The notes beneath the pieces are model-generated. The model made no database searches and had not been told where the DNA came from. It saw only the letters and a program-made list of their open reading frames with translations. Below are positions 54,240 to 63,365 of a DNA stretch of 64,000 nucleotides, piece after piece. This DNA is from Akkermansiaceae bacterium. Its GTDB lineage: Bacteria > Verrucomicrobiota > Verrucomicrobiia > Verrucomicrobiales > Akkermansiaceae. A program made the position numbers and the translations under genes. How positions within the stretch are numbered: the first letter of the stretch is position 1; each line of letters starts with the position of its first letter. Location: the NCBI GenBank assembly GCA_903919975.1, contig CAIXKE010000109.1:23582-87581 (forward strand). Direction: 5' to 3'.

Positions 54240-54983
54240 TTAATCTGCCAGAAACACCCGCGCCGCCACCTGACACAAGCCGTCGAGCGTGATGTCGGGA
54301 TCCACTTCATCGATTTCCGGAAGCCCGCGGGCGATCAACTCCGCATCGCCACCCGTGGCGATAATTCGAGCATTTCCAGGCAACTCCATCCGAATTCGGG
54401 CGATGATTTCACGCACCAATCCACGGTATCCAAAGACCGCCCCGGCCTGCATGGCGTGCGTGGTGGATTTGCCGATCGCCGTGGCGGGCTCCTCCAACTC
54501 GATGGCCGGCAAAAGCGCGGTTTTCTGCGGCAAATACCCGGACATCGCACCCAATCCAGGCGCGATCACGCCCCCACAATACGCGGGTTGTGCGGAAATT
54601 ACATCGAAAGTCACCGCCGTGCCGAAATCCACCACGATGACAGGCGCTCCATGGCGAGTCAGTGCGCCAGCCGCATTAGCAAGCCGGTCGGCACCAATCT
54701 GCGCGGGCTGCGGATAATCGATCGCCATCCCTAGCGGGCTTTCGTGACTGAGAAAATGAATAGGGCCCCGCGATTCAAAGAATCTCTTCAAGATAGCAGC
54801 CTTTTCAGGAACCACCGAACAAACCGCAATGGCGGAATAATCCGCGCCTTGAGTGACCGCTTCGAGGGTTTCCTCAGAAATTTCAGCCGTCGATAGGACA
54901 CCACGCCAAGCCTTCAGGCCCTCGTGGTCGCCGAGGGCGAATTTGGTCCGCGTATTCGAATTATCGATCAATAGCCAAGCCAT
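54240..54983 (-). CDS. coaX: Type III pantothenate kinase
   Basis: A 247-residue kinase with the ASKHA-fold motifs of CoaX: the N-terminal phosphate loop is LLIDNSNTRTKFALG, then IGADRLANAAGAL, VVDFGTAVTFDVIS and GGVIAPGLGAMSGYL. It phosphorylates pantothenate in the first step of coenzyme A synthesis and needs a monovalent cation. The usual 'D-GNT' loop is DNSNTRT, a small deviation. It ends 41 bases upstream of the sod start, in the same direction. Confidence 0.93.
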   Translation of the reverse strand: MAWLLIDNSNTRTKFALGDHEGLKAWRGVLSTAEISEETLEAVTQGADYSAIAVCSVVPEKAAILKRFFESRGPIHFLSHESPLGMAIDYPQPAQIGADRLANAAGALTRHGAPVIVVDFGTAVTFDVISAQPAYCGGVIAPGLGAMSGYLPQKTALLPAIELEEPATAIGKSTTHAMQAGAVFGYRGLVREIIARIRMELPGNARIIATGGDAELIARGLPEIDEVDPDITLDGLCQVAARVFLAD

Positions 54984-54986
54984 GGG

Positions 54987-55436
54987 TCACCAGTGATTTG
55001 TAATGAAATACTCAATTTTGGAAGGCCCAAGAGCCGGCATCCCCGTGTTTGCCTTGATCGTGAGTGTGCCGTCGTTGATGCGTAAAGTCAGCGGGCTTTC
55101 GATGTCGCCGCTTTCCAACCAAAACTTGAACCACAGATCGCTGGTCCCTCCAACTTCGGCACCGCTGAGAGTGGTGTCGGCAGGCTCCAACTCGCGCCCG
55201 GCGGCAGTGAGCAGCAGCACGGGTTTCATGAGGTCGTGGGTTTGGCCGCGGGCTACTTTCAAATGCACGTCCACCCAAAAATTGGAACGGTCCTGTTTCA
55301 CCTGGCAACCGACGACCTTGCAGCGCGCCTCTGGATCCACTTGCCAAGCGTAGGGCCGAAACCAAGTCCAGGCCGCAAAACTGGCGGAAAGCACCAGGCA
55401 ACCAATTAGAAATCCACGCAGAGTCCGACGTTTCAC
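54987..55436 (-). CDS. Membrane-anchored hypothetical protein
   Basis: A 149-residue protein starting at GTG 55436. A single N-terminal membrane segment (about 7-25, LRGFLIGCLVLSASFAAWTW) is followed by a beta-rich periplasmic domain (RCKVVGCQVKQDRSNFWVDV, then LRINDGTLTIKANTG). Two Cys residues (CKVVGC) could form a disulfide. No known family recognised. It ends three bases before the coaX start, so the two are probably cotranscribed. Confidence 0.7.
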   Translation of the reverse strand: MKRRTLRGFLIGCLVLSASFAAWTWFRPYAWQVDPEARCKVVGCQVKQDRSNFWVDVHLKVARGQTHDLMKPVLLLTAAGRELEPADTTLSGAEVGGTSDLWFKFWLESGDIESPLTLRINDGTLTIKANTGMPALGPSKIEYFITNHW

Positions 55437-55474
55437 AGCCGTAGAGGAAACTACGGCGGCCGATGCTGCAAACG

Positions 55475-55505
55475 AAAACGGGTGGACCGTTGCCGGTCCA
55501 CCCGT
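55475..55505 (-). terminator. Intrinsic terminator of amtB
   Basis: A perfect 11-bp stem (ACGGGTGGACC at 55478-55488 with GGTCCACCCGT at 55495-55505) and six-base loop lie just after amtB. On the minus strand it is followed by TTTTCGTTT, giving a short T-run. Confidence 0.8.
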
Positions 55506-55531
55506 AAGGGGAATGTAGTCTGTTGGAAGGA

Positions 55532-57043
55532 TCAGTGTTCGTAGCCTTGCTCACCGTGTTCCGCGAGGTCGAGACCGGCGGTTTCCACTTCTGGATCCGG
55601 GCGGAGACCAATGGCGAACTTGACGATATAGGCGATGACTGCCGTGGCGACCACGCTCCAAACAATGGTCAGGCCAACTGCCTTGAATTGCTCCATGAGC
55701 AAGCCGTCCTTAAGCGGGCCGACCACTGAGTTGACCTTCTCGTCGGCGAACACGCCGGTGAGAATTGCGCCAAGGGTGCCACCGATGCCGTGGACACCGA
55801 AAGTGTCGAGAGCGTCGTCGTAACCGATCTTCTTCTTGAGATAAGTAACCGCAAGGAAGGGGATCACGCCGGCCAATACGCCGATGATGACCGAGGAAGA
55901 GGCTGTGACGAAACCCGCACCAGGAGTGATGACTACGAGGCCGGCAACAATACCCGAGCAGAAGCCCAAGACACTTGGCTTGCCTTTCAAGAGCCATTCG
56001 GTGGCTGCCCATGCAAGACCTGCGGTCGCTGCGGCGAGTGTGGTGGTGGTGAATGCGTTGGAGGCAATCGCATCAGCACCGAGAGCGGAACCGGCATTGA
56101 AACCATACCAGCCAACCCAGAGCATGCCGGTACCAATCATACAAAGCACCATGCTGTGAGGGGCCATTTGCTCCTTGCCGAAGCCAAGGCGCTTGCCGAG
56201 GATTATGCAGAGAACCAAAGCGCTCCAACCAGATGTCATGTGAACCACGGTGCCACCAGCGAAGTCGATCGCCTTGATGCCAGCATTCGGATTCAGAGGG
56301 CCGCACATCAGGCCGGTGGTGGACCACACCATGTGGGCGAATGGGAAATAAACAGCAAACATCCAGAGGACGACGAATGCCATGACCGCAGCGAATTTCA
56401 TCCGCTCGGCGATTGCTCCGATAATCAAGGCCGGTGTGATGATCGCGAAGGTCAATTGGAACATTGCCCACATGCTGTCGGAGATCCAGTAATAACCTGC
56501 TCCGACATTGCCAGGTTCGACACCCTTGAACAATGCGTTGCTCAAATCACCAAAGAACGGGCTCTTGGCATCGACACCGAAAGACAGGCTGTAGCCGCAG
56601 AGCCACCAGAGGGGTGTCACCACGCAAGCGATTCCCATACATTGAGCAAGGACTGAAAGCACGTTCTTGCGGCGAACAAGACCACCGTAGAAAAGAGCCA
56701 AGCCCGGGAGAGTCATAAAAAGAACCAGCGCGGTGCTTACCATTTGCCATGCGTTAGCACCTGGACCAGGGCCAGCTACAAGAGACGTCGCGCCGCTGGT
56801 TTTCTCCGGACGTGCCACATTGTTCATGTAGGCCTCAATGTCGGCGATTCGCTCCTCGACGGTTGGAGTTGCCGCTGCGGGGGCCGCAACCTCGGTGGGT
56901 GGTGGGGCGGCGTCCTGCCCGTAGGCTGGTGTAACAATTGGGAAGACGGCGAAGGCAATCGCCGCAGCCGCTAGGGCCCGCACTTTCATTAGATATCGAC
57001 TGGTCATGGTGGTCAGGGTTGATCGGGTGGTTGTATGCTTCAT
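55532..57043 (-). CDS. amtB: Ammonium transporter with signal and coiled-coil N-terminus
   Basis: A 503-residue protein. The first 75 residues are a signal peptide (ALAAAAIAFAVFPIVTPAYG), a Pro/Ala linker and a short helical segment (VEERIADIEAYMNNVA). The Amt channel then begins (ANAWQMVSTALVLFMTLPGL) with eleven helices and family motifs GLALFYGGLVRRKNVLS, GGTVVHMTSGWSALV and TFGVHGIGGTLGAILTG. It admits ammonium. No glnK is adjacent, and the C-terminus is short (GLDLAEHGEQGYEH). A near-perfect sigma-54 promoter lies upstream, and a TorF-type porin gene is divergent. Confidence 0.95.
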   Translation of the reverse strand: MKHTTTRSTLTTMTSRYLMKVRALAAAAIAFAVFPIVTPAYGQDAAPPPTEVAAPAAATPTVEERIADIEAYMNNVARPEKTSGATSLVAGPGPGANAWQMVSTALVLFMTLPGLALFYGGLVRRKNVLSVLAQCMGIACVVTPLWWLCGYSLSFGVDAKSPFFGDLSNALFKGVEPGNVGAGYYWISDSMWAMFQLTFAIITPALIIGAIAERMKFAAVMAFVVLWMFAVYFPFAHMVWSTTGLMCGPLNPNAGIKAIDFAGGTVVHMTSGWSALVLCIILGKRLGFGKEQMAPHSMVLCMIGTGMLWVGWYGFNAGSALGADAIASNAFTTTTLAAATAGLAWAATEWLLKGKPSVLGFCSGIVAGLVVITPGAGFVTASSSVIIGVLAGVIPFLAVTYLKKKIGYDDALDTFGVHGIGGTLGAILTGVFADEKVNSVVGPLKDGLLMEQFKAVGLTIVWSVVATAVIAYIVKFAIGLRPDPEVETAGLDLAEHGEQGYEH

Positions 57044-57084
57044 CCCGCCGGTTTCTAAAAAACCGAGGGCTGCGCAGAACTAAA

Positions 57085-57102
57085 AGCAAACGCCGTGCCA
57101 AA
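57085..57102 (-). promoter_or_regulatory. Sigma-54 promoter for amtB
   Basis: On the minus strand the sequence is TTTGGCACGGCGTTTGCT. It matches the RpoN consensus TTGGCACG-N4-TTGC with GG and GC ten bases apart. The predicted start is near 57074, about 31 bases before the amtB ATG. Confidence 0.85.
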
Positions 57103-57257
57103 TTTGATTTTCCTCAAATTCACTCTCCGAATCGTAATTTTCCTCACAGAAAAAACCATCAAAAACAGATTCTGGCTTGCCATGCGGGTAACAGGACTTT
57201 ATTCCAAACCCGAACGGAGCGCGGAACCGTGTCAAATAGTGCTGGACAAATACTTCG

Positions 57258-57274
57258 GAAACGTTAAACGTTTC
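57258..57274. promoter_or_regulatory. Perfect palindrome between amtB and the porin gene
   Basis: GAAACGTTAAACGTTTC has 8-bp arms around one base. It lies about 28 bases upstream of the porin sigma-54 -24 element and is a candidate site for an activator. It is unlike the NtrC consensus, so the protein is unknown. Confidence 0.5.
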
Positions 57275-57300
57275 ACCAACGGAGTGCTACCATGCGCCAT

Positions 57301-57317
57301 TTGGCACGCGGGATGCT
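57301..57317 (+). promoter_or_regulatory. Sigma-54 promoter for the TorF-type porin
   Basis: TTGGCACGCGGGATGCT has the invariant GG and GC separated by ten bases and differs from TTGGCACG-N4-TTGC at one position. The predicted start is near 57328, giving a leader of about 68 bases before the ATG at 57396. Confidence 0.8.
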
Positions 57318-57395
57318 AACTTCGACTCGCTCCTAACTGTTCCGCATCGGTGCAGCCAAGGACGCAAGCAGCAACCGAAAACCAACACTACTAAT

Positions 57396-58172
57396 ATGCA
57401 AAACTACTGCAAAACCATTGGCGCCTTGGCCGCTGCCTCCGCCCTTGTGGCCGGCAACGCTTCGGCGGGAACCTCCGCTCCAGCTCCTGTGAGCGCTCCG
57501 GACTCGTCCATCAGCTACGAACTCCACACCGGATACACCAGCGAGTATCTGTTCCGCGGTCTCGACCTCGGACAGGACCTCGTGGAAGTCGGCGTTGACG
57601 TCGCTACCGAAATCGCCGGTTTCGGTCTCAGCGCCGGTGCCTGGTATGGCTCCTATGACACGGGCTTTGATGGTTTTCGTGACTACGATATCGATGAGCT
57701 CGATCTCTATGCCGAAGTTTCTCGTGATCTTGGCTTCCTCACGGCCGCCGTCGGTTACATCTACTACAACAACGAAGATGTTGCCGGTCGTAACGGATTC
57801 GTCGCATTCCCGGACGCACAAGAAGTTTACTTCTCCGTCGCTCGTGATTTCGGCTTCGCCAACGCTTCGTTGACCTACTTCTGGGACATCGAACTCGACA
57901 ACGATGGCTACTCCGAGCTTGCTCTTGATCGTAGCTTCGAACTCACCCCTTGCCTTGCCCTCAACGTCGCCACCAACGTTGGCTTCCTTGTCGAGCAGTC
58001 CGACTTCACCGCTTGGACCACCAAGGTCGGTGTCGACTGGGCTTTCGCTGAGCGCGCCAAGTTGTCCCCATTCGTGGCTCTTTCGATCGCTCTTAGCGAC
58101 GAAGACAACACCGCCTACAATGGTTCCAGCAACGAGCTCATCGCGGGTTCGATGCTGAGCGTCAGCTTCTAA
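57396..58172 (+). CDS. TorF-family putative outer-membrane porin
   Basis: A 258-residue protein with a signal peptide (about 1-24, ending NASAG). The rest is a beta-barrel with alternating aromatic strands: YELHTGYTSEYLFRGLDLGQ is the TorF start motif, and the end is SNELIAGSMLSVSF with the terminal Phe of outer-membrane proteins. Acidic loops (DELDLYAEVSRD, YNNEDVAG) suggest cation selectivity (inference). It is divergent from amtB, and both have sigma-54 promoters, so it may let nitrogen compounds cross the outer membrane. Confidence 0.85.
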   Translation: MQNYCKTIGALAAASALVAGNASAGTSAPAPVSAPDSSISYELHTGYTSEYLFRGLDLGQDLVEVGVDVATEIAGFGLSAGAWYGSYDTGFDGFRDYDIDELDLYAEVSRDLGFLTAAVGYIYYNNEDVAGRNGFVAFPDAQEVYFSVARDFGFANASLTYFWDIELDNDGYSELALDRSFELTPCLALNVATNVGFLVEQSDFTAWTTKVGVDWAFAERAKLSPFVALSIALSDEDNTAYNGSSNELIAGSMLSVSF

Positions 58173-58204
58173 TTCATCGAAGTCTCTGACTTCAAAAATA
58201 ACTC

Positions 58205-58237
58205 AAGAGCGGTCGCGCAAGCGGCCGCTCTTTTTTT
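58205..58237 (+). terminator. Intrinsic terminator of the porin gene
   Basis: AGAGCGGTCGC and GCGGCCGCTCT pair around a short CAA-containing loop with one G-T pair, followed by a run of seven T. It lies 33 bases after the porin stop. Confidence 0.9.
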
Positions 58238-58289
58238 ATCTGCCATCTTACCGCTTGGAACGGTGTCGCTGTCCTGCCACATTCCGCCC

Positions 58290-59855
58290 ATGTTCCTCGG
58301 CCTTGATTCCTCGACCCAATCTCTCACCGCTGTCCTGATCGACCCCGTTTCAGGACAAATCGTCTATCAACACTCCGTCAACTTCGGCGCTGATCTGCCA
58401 CAATACGGAGCCCCCAGTGGATTTATCCCTGGCGGCCAGAATGGAGAAGTCCATACCGATTCCCGCATGTGGCTAGATGCCTTGGATCTCCTTTTTTCCC
58501 GTCTTTCCGCCGCCACCGATCTTTCGAAAGTCGAAATGATTGCGGGTTCCGGCCAGCAACATGGCTCGGTGTATCTTGATGAAACCTTGGGAAAACGCCT
58601 TGCCTCACTGGATTCAACCCAAAGCCTAGTTTCTCAACTCGCGCCGGCTCTGACGCGCGCCACCTCGCCGATCTGGATGGACACCTCCACCGGACCGGAA
58701 TGTGCGGAAATCACCGAGGCTCTGGGAGATTCCGCCGAGGTTTGCCGCCGGACTGGATCGATCGCCATTGAGCGTTTTACCGGCCCGCAAATCCGCCGCT
58801 TTTACAAAAATGATTCCGCCGCTTATGCGCGGACGGCACACATCCATCTGGTCAGTTCGTTCATCGCCTCGGTGATCGCCGGTAAATCGGTTTCGATCGA
58901 TTATGGCGACGGAGCCGGAATGAATCTGCTCAATCTTTCCACGCTGGCATGGGATCCGAAACTGCTCGACGCCACTGCTCCCGGTCTGTTGGAGAAACTC
59001 CCCTCAGCCGCCGCCGCCACTGAGATCCAAGGCAGTGTTTCACCATACTTTGTCGAAAAATTCGGTCTTTCCCGCGAATGCCGCTGCGCGCTGTTCACCG
59101 GTGACAATCCCGCTTCGCTCGTGGGTATGGGCGCAACCGCTCCAGGCAATATCGTGATTTCCCTTGGCACCAGCGACACGTTTTTCGCCGCAATGCCGGA
59201 AGCCAAGACCGACCCTAACGGTTTTGGCCATGTGTTCGGAAATCCGGCCGGCGGCTTCATGTCACTGATCTGTTTTCGCAATGGCTCGCTTGCCCGTGAA
59301 GCCCTGCGCGACCGCCTAGGGCTCGATTGGTCGGCCTTCGACCAACCCGCTCTAGCAGAAACCCGTGAAATGGCCGGCAGTCAATTGATGTTGCCGTTTT
59401 TCGGACCCGAAATCACGCCGCGCCACGATTTCACCGGCCCCGTGCTGAAAGGCTCGCCCGAGTTTGAATCCGGCGTGCAACCGGCTCTGCAGGTCCGTGC
59501 TTTGTTAGAAGGGCAATTTCTCAACATGCGCCTCCACTCGCAGTGGATGCAGGTCAAGCCCGAGCGTATCCGGCTTACCGGCGGAGCTTCAAAAAACAAT
59601 GGCATCTCCCAATTGGTAGCGGACATCTTCCAAGCCCCGGTCGAGCGACTGGATGTCTCGAACTCCGCCGCTCTGGGCGCGGCTCTGATCGCTGCCGCCG
59701 CCGCTGGTCATGAGCTGGCGGAACTTCAACAATCGTTCTGCATGGCTTCCCCCGGAGCCGCCCTGCAGCCCGATCCCTCGCTGGGCCCGATCTATCAGGA
59801 TGCCATGTCGCGTTTCGCCGGGCTTCTCGATAACACTGTAGCGGCGACTCTATGA
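58290..59855 (+). CDS. xylB: FGGY-family carbohydrate kinase (xylulokinase-like)
   Basis: A 521-residue kinase from the ATG at 58290 (MFLGLDSSTQSLTAVLID). A GTG at 58263 is possible. The FGGY pattern includes GSGQQHGSVYLD, SPIWMDTSTGPECAEI, DYGDGAGMNLLNL, LFTGDNPASLVGMGA with the catalytic Asp, and LTGGASKNNGISQLVADIF. The start motif and GQQHG favour xylulokinase over glycerol kinase. No xylose isomerase or pentose transporter lies in the window. Confidence 0.88.
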   Translation: MFLGLDSSTQSLTAVLIDPVSGQIVYQHSVNFGADLPQYGAPSGFIPGGQNGEVHTDSRMWLDALDLLFSRLSAATDLSKVEMIAGSGQQHGSVYLDETLGKRLASLDSTQSLVSQLAPALTRATSPIWMDTSTGPECAEITEALGDSAEVCRRTGSIAIERFTGPQIRRFYKNDSAAYARTAHIHLVSSFIASVIAGKSVSIDYGDGAGMNLLNLSTLAWDPKLLDATAPGLLEKLPSAAAATEIQGSVSPYFVEKFGLSRECRCALFTGDNPASLVGMGATAPGNIVISLGTSDTFFAAMPEAKTDPNGFGHVFGNPAGGFMSLICFRNGSLAREALRDRLGLDWSAFDQPALAETREMAGSQLMLPFFGPEITPRHDFTGPVLKGSPEFESGVQPALQVRALLEGQFLNMRLHSQWMQVKPERIRLTGGASKNNGISQLVADIFQAPVERLDVSNSAALGAALIAAAAAGHELAELQQSFCMASPGAALQPDPSLGPIYQDAMSRFAGLLDNTVAATL

Positions 59856-60248
59856 CCGTCGCTAACTGGCCCTGAGCCCGGGAGGTGAAAGGAAAGCCAA
59901 TGACCCTAAAGCCCGCAGTTTGAACCACAGATTACACAGAATGCACAGATTTTAAAAGAGTTATGAATTTTTAGGGTTTCACCCAACAGGTGAGTCATTA
60001 ACTTGATAGGCCCAATCAAAAAACCTCTGTGAAATCTGAGTAATTTGACTCAGATTTGAATTGCCAGTTCGTCTATCTCCGCTGCGCTCCGGTTGTGGTC
60101 AATAGGCCCGAAATTACCTTTCAACTGCGGATTCTAGGATGACGAGAGCTTCGCGCGGTTCATTGGCTGCGACACTCACAGAGTGACGCTACAAATGCCA
60201 CCTTGGCATTTGACCACTCGGAATCCGACGTTTAGTTTCCCGGCCGAC
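59856..60248. other. Spacer before hisC with degenerate repeat
   Basis: No gene is supported. 'CCACAGATTACACAGAATGC' at 59921-59940 and 'CTCTGTGAAATCTGAG' at 60023-60038 are opposite-facing versions of a PVC-type 'CACAGATTACACAGAT' repeat. The frame of hisC is open upstream to 60183, but that part has no family similarity. Confidence 0.45.
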
Positions 60249-61355
60249 ATGACGATTGACCAATACGCGAACCGCTTTGTGTGCGACCTAGTGGCTTACG
60301 AGCCCGGAAAACCGATTGAGGAAACCGCGCGCGAGCTCGGACTTGATCCCTCTCAAATCGTCAAGGTCGCCTCGAATGAAAACCCTCTCGGCCCATCACC
60401 GATGGCAAAATCCGCCATGCTCTTGGCCATCGAAGAATCACACATCTATCCCGATGGTGGAGGCTACAACCTACGCAGCACGCTCGCGAAAACTTTGGGA
60501 CTGGGTTCCGAAAACATCATCCTCGGCAATGGCTCCAATGAAATCATCGAGCTCCTCTGCCACACCTTCCTCAATCGCGATTCGGAATTGATCGCCGCAA
60601 AACACGCCTTCGTCGTTTACAAGCTGATGGCCACGCTCTTCGGCGCCAATTACGTCGAGGTGCCCGATCCGGAATTCACCCACGATCTCGACGCAATGGC
60701 CGACGCCATCACTCCAAACACCCGCCTCGTTTTCATCGCCAATCCCAACAATCCGACCGGGACTATGGTGGATCAAAGCGCGATTGATCGTTTCATGGCG
60801 CGTCTTCCAGAGCACGTGATTGCGGTGTTTGACGAAGCCTACATCGAGTTTCCCGATTCTCCACCGGACACAATCCGCTACGTGCGTGAGGGTCGCAACG
60901 TCTGTGTGCTGCGGACTTTTTCGAAAATTCATGGCCTCGCAGGACTTCGGGTCGGTTACGGAATTGCCCCCCCGCATCTGGCTACACTCCTGCAAAAAGC
61001 CCGGCAGCCCTTCAACGTCAATGCCATCGCCCAAGCCGCCGCTCTCGCCGCTTTAGCAGACACGCAACACACCGAAAACACCCGCCAAGTGAATCGCGAG
61101 GGAATGGCATTTTATGAAAACGCCTTCCATGAGCGCGGATTGGAATACGTGCCGAGCCACGCAAATTTCCTCCTCGTGAAAACAGGCAACGGTGACGAGC
61201 TGTTCCGCGAAATGCTCAAACAAGGCGTCATCGTCCGCGCCATGAGCTCCTACAAACTTCCGGATTGGATCCGAATCTCGATCGGCACTGCGGCGCAAAA
61301 CTCCCGAGTCATGGAAGTATTCGACGCCCTGCGACCCACCTCGGTGACCCCTTGA
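60249..61355 (+). CDS. hisC: Histidinol-phosphate aminotransferase
   Basis: A 368-residue PLP enzyme using the ATG at 60249 (MTIDQYANRFVCDLVAYEPG). Fold-I aminotransferase motifs are present: VASNENPLGPSPMAKSA, YPDGGGYNLRSTLAKTL, FIANPNNPTGTMV, FDEAYIEF and the PLP Lys in LRTFSKIHGLAGLRVGYGIA. It catalyses the transamination step in histidine synthesis. Some paralogues act on aromatic amino acids. The rest of the his operon is not nearby. mnmE follows after 13 bases. Confidence 0.92.
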   Translation: MTIDQYANRFVCDLVAYEPGKPIEETARELGLDPSQIVKVASNENPLGPSPMAKSAMLLAIEESHIYPDGGGYNLRSTLAKTLGLGSENIILGNGSNEIIELLCHTFLNRDSELIAAKHAFVVYKLMATLFGANYVEVPDPEFTHDLDAMADAITPNTRLVFIANPNNPTGTMVDQSAIDRFMARLPEHVIAVFDEAYIEFPDSPPDTIRYVREGRNVCVLRTFSKIHGLAGLRVGYGIAPPHLATLLQKARQPFNVNAIAQAAALAALADTQHTENTRQVNREGMAFYENAFHERGLEYVPSHANFLLVKTGNGDELFREMLKQGVIVRAMSSYKLPDWIRISIGTAAQNSRVMEVFDALRPTSVTP

Positions 61356-61368
61356 GTGAAAATTCAAG

Positions 61369-62727
61369 ATGAAAGCCATCTCGGAATCGCATCGCACCAC
61401 GATCGCCGCCATCGCCACACCGCCGGGAATGGGCGCCGTTTCCATGATCCGGATTTCAGGCCCGGACGCCATTCACATCGCGGACTGCGCCACTGACGGC
61501 AAAGCTTCCAGCCAAGCCCCGCGCTTCGCTCGCCATTGCCGGGTGCGCGACGCTTCCGGAGAAACCCTCGATGACGGACTGCTCACAATTTTTACTGGCC
61601 CGCACAGCTACACCGGCGAGGACACCGTGGAATTCACCGGCCATGGCGGTATCCTCGTCACCCGTGAAGTCTTGGGCCGTTTCCTCGCTTGCGGCGCCTT
61701 GCCTGCCACTCCGGGTGAATTCACCCGCCGCGCTTTCCTCAATGGCAAACTTGATCTCACCCAGGCCGAGGGCGTCATGGATCTCATTTCCGCCCAAACC
61801 CAGCTCTCACTCCGCGCCGCCCGCTCCCAACTCGAAGGCACCCTTGGCCGGCGCACCACCGCCGCGCGCGATTCCTTGCTCGAAACCCTCGCCCATCTCG
61901 AAGCTTGGATTGACTTTCCCGAGGAAGACATCGACCCCCAAACCGGCATCCTACTCCGCTTCCGCGTCCAGTCCGTGCTCGATACGGTCAACACCCTGCT
62001 CGCCACCGCCGATCAAGGCCGTATCCTGCGCGAAGGCGTTCGGACCGTGATCTTTGGCGAGCCAAACGTCGGGAAATCCAGTCTCCTGAACCGACTGCTC
62101 GGTTTTGAACGCGCCATCGTCAGTCCGACCGCTGGCACCACCCGCGATACCATCGAGGAAACGATCAACCTCCACGGCATTCCGCTGCGTCTCGTCGATA
62201 CCGCTGGCGTCCGTGAAGCCGGTGACCTCATCGAGGCGGAAGGCATCCAACGCACGGTCCGCCAAATCGAAGCCGCTGACTTGTTGCTCGAAATCGCCGA
62301 TGCCTCCACGGCCCGCCCGAACGGATCACTCTGCCCCACTTTTTCAGCCAAACATCTGCTCGTCCTCAATAAAACCGACCTCGGCGAACACCCGTCTTGG
62401 GCCGATGCGGACGCCGTGCGGCTCTCCTGCAACACCGGTGCAGGTTTCGAAATTCTCTCTGAGACCATCCGCGATTCCCTCCATTTCGGCCAAGTCGATT
62501 GGGGCGAACACGCCATCGCCATCAACGCACGCCACCAAATCAGCCTCGGCCACGCCCGCGTCGCCCTGCTCGCCGCCCTCGAAATTCTCGACGATCCTGC
62601 AAGCGACACCGAGCTCGCCGCCATCGACCTCCGGGAAGCCCTCGACGCCCTTGGCGAAATCCCCGGCCGCGTCGATACGGAGGACTTGCTCGGCGTGATT
62701 TTCAGTAGCTTCTGTATCGGCAAATAA
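61369..62727 (+). CDS. mnmE: tRNA modification GTPase MnmE
   Basis: A 452-residue protein. The N-terminal tetrahydrofolate-binding domain (IAAIATPPGMGAVSMIRISG) is followed by a helical domain with LNGKLDLTQAEGVMDLI, and the inserted G domain has GEPNVGKSSLLNRLL, DTAGVREA and NKTD. The C-terminus is CIGK, carrying the catalytic Cys. With MnmG it makes cmnm5U34 in certain tRNAs. It is convergent with infA, with five bases between stops. Confidence 0.95.
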   Translation: MKAISESHRTTIAAIATPPGMGAVSMIRISGPDAIHIADCATDGKASSQAPRFARHCRVRDASGETLDDGLLTIFTGPHSYTGEDTVEFTGHGGILVTREVLGRFLACGALPATPGEFTRRAFLNGKLDLTQAEGVMDLISAQTQLSLRAARSQLEGTLGRRTTAARDSLLETLAHLEAWIDFPEEDIDPQTGILLRFRVQSVLDTVNTLLATADQGRILREGVRTVIFGEPNVGKSSLLNRLLGFERAIVSPTAGTTRDTIEETINLHGIPLRLVDTAGVREAGDLIEAEGIQRTVRQIEAADLLLEIADASTARPNGSLCPTFSAKHLLVLNKTDLGEHPSWADADAVRLSCNTGAGFEILSETIRDSLHFGQVDWGEHAIAINARHQISLGHARVALLAALEILDDPASDTELAAIDLREALDALGEIPGRVDTEDLLGVIFSSFCIGK

Positions 62728-62732
62728 TCACC

Positions 62733-62948
62733 TCAATTCGCCCGCCCGAGAATCCGTGCGGTGTCGAAATCGTAGGGAGTGAGTTCGAGCAAGAGTTCGT
62801 CATCCACGGAAAACGCCGCGTTTTCATCCGCGAGCGGTTTGGAAAGGTGGGCGAGGATGGTTTTTCCGTTGGCTAGGGAAACGCGGTAAAGAACCGGTCC
62901 GCAAGTTTCCAAAACCCGTCCGAGCGTGTGAATCGTGGCATCTGGCAT
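62733..62948 (-). CDS. infA: Translation initiation factor IF-1, acidic variant
   Basis: A 71-residue S1/OB-fold protein. IF-1 character is clear from GRVLETCGPVLYRVSLANGK and LELTPYDFDTARIL. However, the usual basic RNA-contact loop (R-x-N/H-x-IRI-x-x-GD-V) is replaced by ADENAAFSVDDELLLE, making the protein acidic (about ten acidic against six basic residues). Canonical IF-1 is basic. It may be a second, divergent IF-1 rather than the only one. Start at ATG 62948. Confidence 0.75.
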   Translation of the reverse strand: MPDATIHTLGRVLETCGPVLYRVSLANGKTILAHLSKPLADENAAFSVDDELLLELTPYDFDTARILGRAN

Positions 62949-63165
62949 GACGTGGCCGAACCTTAACTCGGGAAACTACTGCTCGGCAAGCACCGCAGAA
63001 GACAACAAAGCATTTGCTTGAGGTGTCATGGGATGGTCAAGGGACCGGTGGCAGATACGGCCGACTCTACGCCTATGACGGCTATCTGAAAATCCTTGCT
63101 CCATTCGAGTGAACTACAGCGTAACTGATGTGTGAATGTGATTTAGTCTACCGGAATATCTGCGG

Positions 63166-63306
63166 CGCCATCCCTTCTCCCTCCAGAAGATCACCTGGAA
63201 CGAATCGACCAGGACTGTCATCTACCGCTCCAAGCGCCACCACACCACCAAGCGCAACTTCGAAATTTTCAAGGCTCCTGACTTCATTGCTGCCACGGCA
63301 CGATGA
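63166..63306 (+). mobile_element. IS91-family transposase fragment
   Basis: Forty-six codons before a TGA read HPFSLQKITWNESTRTVIYR, then SKRHHTTKRNFEIFKAPDFI and AATAR. This resembles the middle to C-terminal part of IS91/ISCR-type transposases (VIYRSK and NFEIF are typical). It has no start. The left side (62949-63165) holds no recognisable gene. Confidence 0.6.
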
Positions 63307-63365
63307 AAATCATGAGGCCCATGCTGCGACGTGAGGAAGTCGAATTTTTTCTCCGTCTCCACGGA

